NCBI RefSeq assembly: GCF_902167145.1
Contig: NC_050098.1
Location: 117,528,207-117,592,206, forward strand
Reading direction: 5' to 3'
Source of the DNA: Zea mays
Lineage: Eukaryota; Streptophyta; Magnoliopsida; Poales; Poaceae
DNA: 64,000 bases
This document shows positions 48,601 through 56,080 of this stretch, in pieces; the stretch's first letter is position 1, and the number at the start of each line of letters is the position of its first letter. Made by a program: the position numbers and the translations under genes. Under the pieces are notes generated by a model, which was given only the letters and a program-made list of their open reading frames with translations, searched no databases and had not been told where the DNA came from.

Positions 48601-49260
48601 GCCCCTGCGGCTACTGTGTCCGGTGGTGGCTCGTCGCCAACCGCTGTGCCGAGGGCTGAGGATCCCCCGAAGACGGCGACGGAGCCGGCAGCGGAGGATC
48701 CCACGACGGTTGGGTCTTCGCAGGTGGCTTAGTGGGTGTGGGTAGTTAGGGAATTTTGTATATGTTGCTGAACCTTGGTTGCTGCGCAGGTTCAAGATTT
48801 TGGGCCTGCGCACGCAATCGCTACTGCTAATTTTTTGACGGCTTCGACCGTGGATGCTGGGAATGAATCGGATGAGTCTGCTTCTAAGTTTTCTGATTTT
48901 GGTGACTCTGGGAGTTCGGTTGAGTGGACGGAAGAGTCGTTGGATGAGGACTTGGATTATTTTGCGGCCTTGGATGTGGCAGCGGCGGAGGCTTCGCCGC
49001 GTGCTGCGGATGCTGAAGTTGTGCCTGGTCCGAGCGCTGGGCGTAGGCGGCGAAGGGCGGTTGCGAAGCGTAGAGTGAGTGAGGTGGATGGCGGTCGGCT
49101 TCGTGTGGGCAGGGCTAGCAAGCAGGAATTGTTGTCCTCGCCAGCCGTTGCGAGTGTAGGTGAGGGGGAGTTGCGAAGTCTTTTTGAGGGTGAGGAGCTT
49201 AGGATAATGCTATTTAACTATAGGGAGATGGGAATCATTCCGAAGGTTGAACCGATGTAA
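45650..49260 (+). CDS. T3 antisense gene: Transposase_28 domain plus coiled coil, six predicted exons
   Basis: Predicted exons: 45650-46784, 47042-47323, 47390-47574, 47642-48388, 48466-48723 and 48790-49260. They join to 3078 nt, about 1025 residues. The four downstream introns are 66-77 nt with GT...AG ends; the last three have phase 0. Exon 1 has the conserved QLGYFGGG, GELVVFEAFFAAGLRLP, RFNVQVHQLTPNAVVALAKY and YYCLHWQKRK blocks, roughly residues 45-260. Exon 4 is a long Ala/Glu/Arg coiled coil (about residues 534-782). Exon 5 is Pro/Ala-rich; exon 6 is acidic, ending MGIIPKVEP. An alternative donor at 47345 is stronger by sequence but leaves a 45-nt intron and a TGA at the junction. If unspliced at 46785, exon 1 runs to a stop at 47042. 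The function of the family is unknown; the gene converges on pol. Intron 1 (257 nt) is the least certain. Confidence 0.7.
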
Positions 49261-49434
49261 GGTGTGATGCCCTCGTTGTACATATGTAACTATAATTTGT
49301 ATGATGAGGCTGTGCGCCTGCGCGCATCCGGCTATGCTTATAAAGGCGTTGTGCGCTTGGTCTAGTACGTTTATTATGTCGGTCCAGCGCGCCTGTAGTC
49401 AGTCTTTGCGCGAGCCGTTTGGTGTAGGGTTTAG

Positions 49435-49756
49435 CACGGGTAGTCTTTTGAGGGAGACTTCGATTTTTCGCACTTGTTGTGCTAGTCCGGCTGCACCCTT
49501 AGGCGACTTTTGCACGGATAGTCTTTTTGAGGAAGACTTCGATTTTTCGCACTTGTTGTGCTAGTCCGGCTGCACCCTTAGGCGACTTTTGCACGGATAG
49601 TCTTTTTGAGGAAGACTTCGATTTTTCGCACTTGTTGTGCTAGTCCGTCTGCACCCTTAGGCGACTTTTGCATGGATAGTCTTTTTGAGGAAGATTTCGA
49701 TTTTTCGCACTTGTTGTGCTAGTCCGGCTGCACCCTTAGGCGACTTTTGCGCGGAG
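49435..49756 (+). repeat. Tandem repeat block between antisense gene and pol (T3)
   Basis: Four units with an exact period of 79 bases run through CACCCTTAGGCGACTTTTG, 'cacggatagtctttttgagg' and 'tcgcacttgttgtgctagtc'. The CCCTTAGG..CGACTTTTG core is shared with T1 and T2. The inverse-repeat phrase GCACTTGTTGTGC in each unit could form a small hairpin. Confidence 0.9.
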
Positions 49757-49984
49757 TGTCGCACGCGAGGGTGGCTAGCGCTGCCCCTCGCGGTGACTTT
49801 GTATTGGTCGAATGCCGAAGACCGTCGACGTGGTCTTTTTTCGACGTAGATTTTTGCGGGGGATTTTTCACTTGTATATTACATGACTCCGCCTCGTTAA
49901 AAACCTCACCCCCCGGGAGGAAAAGAGAGCGGGCCAGAATAAAATTGTTTTTGCAAATTACAAGGGCGAGCTGGCCCTGAGGAG

Positions 49985-52900
49985 TCAAACAAAAAACTTG
50001 CGGAGATTATCAATGTTCCAGGAATGCTCCAAATCCTCGCCGGATGGCGTTGCGAGCCTGTATGCGCTGGGGGACGCCTTCGTCTTGACGATGAAAGGGC
50101 CCTCCCACTTGGGCTCCAGTTTGCCCTGGGACTCTGTCCGCGCGGTCTGGACGAGTACGAGGTCTCCTTCGCTAAATTCCCTCGGGATGACTGCGTGGTC
50201 ACGCCATGCTTTTGTTTGGGCCTGGTATTTGTTTAGAGCCTGTAGTGCGAAGACCCGGTCTCCGTCGATCAGGTCCTTTGAAGTGGGCTCGTCCATGTCG
50301 GGGACAGCTGACGGGACTGTCCGTGGGGACCCATGTTTTATTTCTTGCGGGGTCATAGCCTCCGATCCATACAGAAGGCGGAAAGGGGTGAACCCAGTCG
50401 CCCTGCACTCAGTCGTGTTTAATGCCCAAACCGCTTCAGGTAACAATTCGGCCCACATGCCCTTTTTGTCGTCGAGGAGCATCTTCTTGACAGCTGTGAA
50501 AATTTTGCCATTGGCGCGTTCCACAACTCCGTTGGACTGCGGGTGGTATACTGAGGCGAAGGCAAGCTTGGTGCCAATGGAGAAGCAGAAATCCTTGAAG
50601 TCTTGGCTGTCAAATTGCTTGCCGTTGTCAACTGTGAGTTCGGACGGGACTCCGAAGCGGCAAACAATGTTTTGCCAGAAGAATTTCTGTGCAGTCTTTG
50701 ATGTTATTGTGGATACAGCCCTCGCCTCGATCCATTTGGTAAAATACTCGACAGCGACAAAGGTGAATTTGAGGTTCCCCTGAGCCGTGGGCAGGGGCCC
50801 GACAATGTCCAGGCCCCAGCGCTGAAGAGGCCATGTGTGGGAGATTAGTTTCGTGAATTGCGAAGGGCTTCCTGATCGAGGAGAAAACTTCTGGCAGGCT
50901 TCGCATGACCTTGTGACCCGATTTGCAGCGCAGATCATTGCAGGCCAGTAGAAGCCTTGACGGATCACCTTTGCGGCTAGGGCCCTTGGCCCTGCGTGAG
51001 ATCCGCAAGTCCCGCTGTGGACTTCGCGCAGGATTTGGACGCCTTCAGTCTCGGTGACACATTTAAGCATTGGTTGACTGACCCCCTTCTTGTAAAGCTG
51101 GCCTTCAATCAGTGCGAAGTCCCGGCTTCGATGTTTGAGGCGCTTGGCCTCGTTGATGTCGGTTGGATGGTAGAACCCCTGTAGAAACAGGGTTATTGGT
51201 GCCCGCCAGTCTTCGGTCATAATAAGGTTGACTATGCGGTGGCCCTCGCTGTCATTGGTTATTTGGAGCCCTTCGGGGCTCCGGACGGCTGGCATGCCGA
51301 TAACATGGTAGAACACGTCGGAGGGCAAGGACTTGCCTCTAGCGGCAGCCTTGGCCAATGCATCGGCTTCCTCATTCTTGGCCCGATCCACATGCTGCAA
51401 GGTGAAACCCTTGAATTGTCTCTCGAGACTACGGATGGCCGCGAGGTATTGCATAAGTGCGGGGTCCTTTGCTACGTAGTCTTTCTCGACTTGGCCGGCG
51501 ACTACCTTGGAGTCTGTTCTGATAATGCAGGTAGTGACCCTAAGGGCCCTTAGTTTGCGGAGGTCGAGGATGACAACTTCGTATTCTGCTATGTTGTTGG
51601 TGCATCTGTCAGATTCCAGAGCAAAGCTGAGGCGTGCCGCGTATCTGTGCTTGACCCCGGTGGGTGAGGTGATGACTGCAGCAGCGCCTGCCTTCGCGTG
51701 GCACCATGCGCCATCACAATGGATTGTCCAAACCTTCTCTGCGGACGGGTCCGGCTGTGTTATTGGCCCAGTCCAGTCAACGACGAAGTCTGCCAGAACT
51801 TGTGACTTGATGGCCGTCCTGGGCTCGAATGTGATGTGGTAGCCGGAGAGTTCGGCCGCCCATTTGGCAATCCGGACCGATGCCTCCGGGTTTCTGAACA
51901 ATTCGCCGAGTCCCCTATCTGAGGTGACCCGGACCTTGAATGCTTCAAAATAGTGGCGCAATTTGCGCGAGGCCATAACAACTGCATAGGCAATCTTTTC
52001 TAGTTCCGTCATATTACATTTTGATGGTATGAGCACTTCGGAGACGTAATAAACTGGACATTGCCTGATCATGCCCTCTACTGTCTGCTCTTGAACTAGT
52101 GCCGCGCTGACCGCATGTGGCGAAGCCGCAATATAGAGCAATAGGGGTAGCGAAGAGTCGGGGCTTGTAAGAACCGCCAATTCCGACAGGTACTGTTTTA
52201 ATGAGGCGAAGGCCGCCGCCTGCTCTGGTCCCCAAGCGAAGTCTTTTGCCCCGCAGAGAGTTTTGAGGAAGGGGAAACTTCGCTCTGCGGATTTGGAGAT
52301 GAATCTGTTGAGGGCGGCCAATCTGCCTGTCAGGCGTTGGACGTCTCTGGCTGACTGCAGGGGCGTCATGTTGATGATTGCCTGAATTTTGGTTGGGTTG
52401 GCCTCGATTCCGCGGTGTGACACTAGGTAGCCCAATATTTTCCCCTGGCGAACGCCGAAGACGCACTTTTCGGGGTTTAGGTGAAGTCGTGCGTCCCGCA
52501 TGTTCGCAAACGTTTCGGCGAGGTCGGCAAGATGGTCCTCCTTGCTTCTGCTGGCGACGACGATGTCGTCCACATACGTGAATATATTTCTGCCGACTTG
52601 CCCCTCGAGCACCATTTTGGTAAGCCGAGAGAAAGTGGACCCGACGTTCTTGAGTCCCTCCGGCATTCTGATGAAGCAGTACGTGCCGAAGGGTGTTATG
52701 AAGTTGGTGCTGGTCTTGTCCTCCTCCTTCATGTATATTTGATGGTAACCGAAGAAGCAGTCGAGGAGTGACATGACTTCGCACCCGGCCGCGCTATCGA
52801 CTATTTTGTCGATCCAAGGCAACAGGAAGTTGTCCTTTGGGCAGACCTTGTTGAGACTGGTGAAGTCGATGCACATCCGCCATTTGCCGCTCTTTTTCTG

Positions 52901-54487
52901 CACCATCACAACGTTGGCGAGCCATGTGGGGTAGGCCACTGGCTCGATAAATTTGGCCTCCAGGAGGCGATGTACCTCGGCCTTGGCGGCTTCTGTCTTC
53001 TCATCAGACATTTTGCGGAGCCACTGTTTTTTCGGTCTCATCGAAGGGTCGATTCCCAAGCTGTGCTCGATAATGGAGCGACTGACCCCGACCAAGTCGA
53101 GGGCAGACCAGACGAAGACGTCTTTGTTCTTGGACAAACAACAGAGGAGTTTCTCCTCTTCATGCGAAGTGAGGTCTTCGCTGATGGTGACCGTCTGCTT
53201 GGGTGTGGCCTGGTCGAGGGGAACAGTCTTGGTCCCGTCGTTGCTCTGTAGCTGTGCTTTGTCGTGTTCTTTGTCAGTTGGGCTGGCGGACGCGGGGACC
53301 TCGCGCTGGGCCGTGAGGCAGTGCACGTTTCTTTGTCCGGGGATGAAATCCCGTTCTATGTTTCGCGCAGTCTGCTGGTTGCCGTAGACCGTGATTGCGC
53401 CTAGCGGACCTGGTATCTTCATGTACAGGTAGAGTCCGTGAATGGCTGCCTCAAACTTGTTGATGGAGCCTCGGCCCATAATGGCATTGTACGGATACAC
53501 CATGTCGACGATATCGAAGGTCACTTGCTCACTTCGGGCATTGGGTGCTACACTGAAGGAGGGAGGCAACTCTATTTTTCCGACGGGAAACGTGCCCTTG
53601 CCGCCGAAGCCATACAGTGGGTTGTCCGAAGGCTTGAGCAGGCTGTGGCTTATGCCCATGCGGTCGAAGGCATGGAGGAAGATGATGTCTGCCTGGCTGC
53701 CATTGTCGACTAGGACTTTATGCAGGTCCCAGCCTGCCACGCTGCAGTTGATAACTATGGCATCGATGTGGGGGGCGCTGCGCAGATCGATGTCTCGGGC
53801 GTCGAAGGTTAGCGGCACATGGGACCACTTCGTCTGCACGACCGGACCGGTGATGGCGACGTGGTTGATGCTGCGGTAATGGTCCCGCTTCTGCCGCTTT
53901 GTGTCGAAGTCGATGCTGGACCCCCCAGTGATCATATGAATGACTCCGCGATACGGCTGATCGGCGAAGTCTTCTTGCTTTGGGGCATGTGGGTGATGGA
54001 TGTTTTGTTGTTGCTGGTGTGGAGGTGGGGGTGGGGGAGGTACGATTTGTACTTCCTGGTGGTGTTGGTATGCGTGGTGCGGTGGATGCAGAGCGGGGCC
54101 GTGGATGTATGGCGGAGGGGGTTGCTGATATGTGTGCGCGACAACTCTAGGGTTGTCGGCTGGTTGCGCCCGTGCCATCCTGTCTCTGGTGGCCTTCGTC
54201 TCCGGGCAATCTCTGGTTTGGTGGGCGCAGTCTTCGCCGTGGAACAGGCAGTAAAATCGGCGCGGCTGCTGCGCACGTCCTCGGCCTCGACCACGAGCCC
54301 CGTTCCCGCGGCCCTGGGGGGATATTCTTGGCGGCGAGGGGCGTCGCCAGCGGGGGGCTAGTTGGCGATGTTGTGCACTTGCTGCTGATTGCGGCCGTCC
54401 CGACCGGAGTCTGGCTGCGAAGGCCTCGTCCACGTGCGACTGGACTGTGGAGTGTCTTTGGGTTTCCTCTGAGACTCGACTTTGCAC
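49985..54487 (-). CDS. pol: T3 pol polyprotein (with gag C-terminal zinc knuckle)
   Basis: An open frame of 1500 codons. Arg/Gly-rich stretch and zinc knuckle CLFHGEDCAHQTRDC at residues 80-94; Pro/His/Gln-rich linker 105-170; protease around VDNGSQADI (260-268); reverse transcriptase about 515-690 with MCIDFTSLNK and YVDD at 638-641; RNase H about 745-860; archaeal-type RNase H about 917-1045 with HCDGAW, NNIAEYE, RTDSK and NEEADALA, all acidic residues present; integrase about 1120-1430 with H..H/CEAC zinc finger and catalytic LDIVG, TVDNGKQF and VERANGK. It ends WNIDNLRKFFV. The second RNase H marks the Tat clade. The true start is unclear because the frame overlaps gag by 130 bases in the -1 relation. 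All catalytic motifs look intact; it is probably expressed as a gag-pol product. Confidence 0.9.
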   Translation of the reverse strand: MQSRVSEETQRHSTVQSHVDEAFAARLRSGRPQSAASAQHRQLAPRWRRPSPPRISPQGRGNGARGRGRGRAQQPRRFYCLFHGEDCAHQTRDCPETKATRDRMARAQPADNPRVVAHTYQQPPPPYIHGPALHPPHHAYQHHQEVQIVPPPPPPPHQQQQNIHHPHAPKQEDFADQPYRGVIHMITGGSSIDFDTKRQKRDHYRSINHVAITGPVVQTKWSHVPLTFDARDIDLRSAPHIDAIVINCSVAGWDLHKVLVDNGSQADIIFLHAFDRMGISHSLLKPSDNPLYGFGGKGTFPVGKIELPPSFSVAPNARSEQVTFDIVDMVYPYNAIMGRGSINKFEAAIHGLYLYMKIPGPLGAITVYGNQQTARNIERDFIPGQRNVHCLTAQREVPASASPTDKEHDKAQLQSNDGTKTVPLDQATPKQTVTISEDLTSHEEEKLLCCLSKNKDVFVWSALDLVGVSRSIIEHSLGIDPSMRPKKQWLRKMSDEKTEAAKAEVHRLLEAKFIEPVAYPTWLANVVMVQKKSGKWRMCIDFTSLNKVCPKDNFLLPWIDKIVDSAAGCEVMSLLDCFFGYHQIYMKEEDKTSTNFITPFGTYCFIRMPEGLKNVGSTFSRLTKMVLEGQVGRNIFTYVDDIVVASRSKEDHLADLAETFANMRDARLHLNPEKCVFGVRQGKILGYLVSHRGIEANPTKIQAIINMTPLQSARDVQRLTGRLAALNRFISKSAERSFPFLKTLCGAKDFAWGPEQAAAFASLKQYLSELAVLTSPDSSLPLLLYIAASPHAVSAALVQEQTVEGMIRQCPVYYVSEVLIPSKCNMTELEKIAYAVVMASRKLRHYFEAFKVRVTSDRGLGELFRNPEASVRIAKWAAELSGYHITFEPRTAIKSQVLADFVVDWTGPITQPDPSAEKVWTIHCDGAWCHAKAGAAAVITSPTGVKHRYAARLSFALESDRCTNNIAEYEVVILDLRKLRALRVTTCIIRTDSKVVAGQVEKDYVAKDPALMQYLAAIRSLERQFKGFTLQHVDRAKNEEADALAKAAARGKSLPSDVFYHVIGMPAVRSPEGLQITNDSEGHRIVNLIMTEDWRAPITLFLQGFYHPTDINEAKRLKHRSRDFALIEGQLYKKGVSQPMLKCVTETEGVQILREVHSGTCGSHAGPRALAAKVIRQGFYWPAMICAANRVTRSCEACQKFSPRSGSPSQFTKLISHTWPLQRWGLDIVGPLPTAQGNLKFTFVAVEYFTKWIEARAVSTITSKTAQKFFWQNIVCRFGVPSELTVDNGKQFDSQDFKDFCFSIGTKLAFASVYHPQSNGVVERANGKIFTAVKKMLLDDKKGMWAELLPEAVWALNTTECRATGFTPFRLLYGSEAMTPQEIKHGSPRTVPSAVPDMDEPTSKDLIDGDRVFALQALNKYQAQTKAWRDHAVIPREFSEGDLVLVQTARTESQGKLEPKWEGPFIVKTKASPSAYRLATPSGEDLEHSWNIDNLRKFFV

Positions 54488-55563
54488 TGGTGGAGCTCTT
54501 CGGATCTGGCATATTTTTCAAATAGCTGATACAACTCCTGGAGGTTCTTGGGCGGATCCCTGATGCAGTGGCTGTAAAGGACGCCGGCCCGAAGGCCGCT
54601 GATGGCGTAGTGGATGGCGATTTGGTCATCGACCGAAGGCAGCTGTGACTTGAGGGTCAAAAACTTGCGGTAGTACTCCCACAGAGTCTCTTTTTCCAGC
54701 TGCTTGCAGAGTGAAAGTTCAGCCAAGGCGTCGGTGTATGGGCGGTACCCTTGGAAGTTGAGCAGGAATTTGTCCCGGAGGCTTCTCCAGGAGTCGATGG
54801 ACAACGGGGGCAACCTGGTGTACCAGGTGAGAGCTGGGCCTTCGAGGGCGATGATGAAGGACTTGGCCATCGTGGCGTCGTCCCCTCCGGAAGATGCAAC
54901 GACGACCTGATAACTCATGATGTACTGTGCTGGGTCAGTGCTACCGTTGTACTTGGGATAGGTCCCTGTCCGGAAGTTGGCGGGCCAAGGTGTTACTTGC
55001 AGGTGTGGCGCCAGGGGACTTCGCTCATCGAGGTAGTTGACACCTTGGAAAGCCGCGACGTGTGGGATGGCGTGTCCACGCTGAGGGAAGTATATGTCTT
55101 CGACTTGTGCGCGCTGTTGCAGGGGTGGGCCGTGTTGCAGGCCGAGGTGGCCTTCGCGCTGCATTAGCGCGATCTCTTGTTCGAGCTCCTGGGCCTTCTG
55201 CTCTTCGTCGCGTATCATCTGCCGCACCTTGGCTTGTGCAGACACACGTTGGCACTTGGCCTCAAGTATCTCTTTTTGCTTCTGGAGATTGCGGTTCTTG
55301 ATGCGCAAGGCGCGCAGCTGTAGCTGCTCTTCTGCTGAGACACCGATGACTTCGCCGTCCTCGATGACGTCTGCGCCCTCCGGTGGAGCGAAGCCTGGGG
55401 GAGGTTGCGGCTGTTCTTCAGAGCCGCAGGTGTGGGGAGCGTCGTCTTTGGTGGCCTCTTGGTGGGTGGTGTGGGCGAGGACGAGGGCCTTGCCCTTTTT
55501 CTCGGCCAGCAGTGCTGCCTTCGCAGCCTTGTCAGCCTTCGAGCTAGCTTTCTTGGGTGCCAT
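54358..55563 (-). CDS. gag: T3 gag (capsid region)
   Basis: ATG at 55563 gives MAPKKASSKADK, 401 codons. I chose it over the longer frame because the upstream part lies in the LTR and primer-binding site. A Lys/Ala-rich start is followed by a coiled coil (about 90-155, LRIKNRNLQKQKEILEAK) and the retrotransposon gag core (about 195-350: KYNGSTDPAQYIMSY, ALTWYTRLPP, SWRSLRDKFLLNF, LWEYYRKFL). It ends HNIAN just before the zinc knuckle, which lies in the pol frame. The core is packaging and particle-forming protein (family knowledge). Confidence 0.88.
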   Translation of the reverse strand: MAPKKASSKADKAAKAALLAEKKGKALVLAHTTHQEATKDDAPHTCGSEEQPQPPPGFAPPEGADVIEDGEVIGVSAEEQLQLRALRIKNRNLQKQKEILEAKCQRVSAQAKVRQMIRDEEQKAQELEQEIALMQREGHLGLQHGPPLQQRAQVEDIYFPQRGHAIPHVAAFQGVNYLDERSPLAPHLQVTPWPANFRTGTYPKYNGSTDPAQYIMSYQVVVASSGGDDATMAKSFIIALEGPALTWYTRLPPLSIDSWRSLRDKFLLNFQGYRPYTDALAELSLCKQLEKETLWEYYRKFLTLKSQLPSVDDQIAIHYAISGLRAGVLYSHCIRDPPKNLQELYQLFEKYARSEELHQCKVESQRKPKDTPQSSRTWTRPSQPDSGRDGRNQQQVHNIAN

Positions 55564-55584
55564 CGCGAGTGGTTTTTCGTAGCA

Positions 55585-55602
55585 CGAACGGTGGGCGCCA
55601 AA
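55585..55602 (-). other. T3 primer-binding site
   Basis: On the minus strand, TTTGGCGCCCACCGTTCG follows the LTR end. It shares TTGGCGCCCACC with T1 and T2. Confidence 0.65.
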
Positions 55603-56080
55603 TGTTGGAACTTGCTCTCCGGTGCAAGTTGTTGCAACGGGGGAGTGTAGCGATGTAAACAGGGTTTTTGCTCGAGACGACAATAGCTTTGTTAATCTAG
55701 CCTCTCAAGGGCACTGTGCGGGGGTATTTATAGGTATCTGAGTGCCCAGTGTCCAGTGTTAAGGACGCATGTGCCCTCAGGAACCTAGGTTATCCCCGGA
55801 ATATTCCCATAAAGCAGAGTTACAGACCGTAATTACAGGGAGACCTTTACAAATTAGGCCCGTAATGCGCAGCGGCCACGCAGGGCCTGTTACAATGGGC
55901 CGGGTCACACGTGGGCCTCTATGTTGGACGAGGTCGCAAGATGAGACGACCTCGTCACAGGTCTTCATCCGGCGACGTGTGGGATGAAGGGTAAGTCTGC
56001 CCGTCGTCTTGTCTTCGTTGGTGCAGCGAGGTCGACGAAGGCATCGAGCGAAGGGTGGCATCTTCGTCTTCGCCCCAACA
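55603..56080 (-). mobile_element. T3 right LTR (5' LTR)
   Basis: 478 bp, TGTTGGAACTTGCTCTCC to CGCCCCAACA. Inverse TATA box at about 55724-55732 (tatttatag). Compared with the left LTR the changes are mostly G to A or C to T on the plus strand in this copy. Confidence 0.88.

Larger units (their letters stand above)
44808..56080 (-). mobile_element. T3: near-intact Tat-lineage gypsy element
   Basis: 11.3 kb. LTRs at 44808-45312 and 55603-56080; flanks ggggc and agggc agree at four of five TSD positions. Minus-strand order: primer-binding site, gag (401 codons), pol (1500-codon open frame), tandem repeats, then the plus-strand antisense gene and the 3' LTR. Over the last roughly 370 bp the LTRs differ at about nine sites by eye, nearly all transitions, indicating a fairly recent insertion. 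Its coding parts are markedly more GC-rich than T1 and T2. Confidence 0.92.

Noticed and set aside
54440..54465. AAACCCA on the minus strand as a programmed -1 slippery site
   Set aside because: It does not fall in the required codon phase of gag and the CCC triplet is unusual for such sites.
49998..54525. Plus-strand frames up to 261 codons opposite pol
   Set aside because: Shadows of the 1500-codon pol frame; their products match nothing and pol motifs explain the region.
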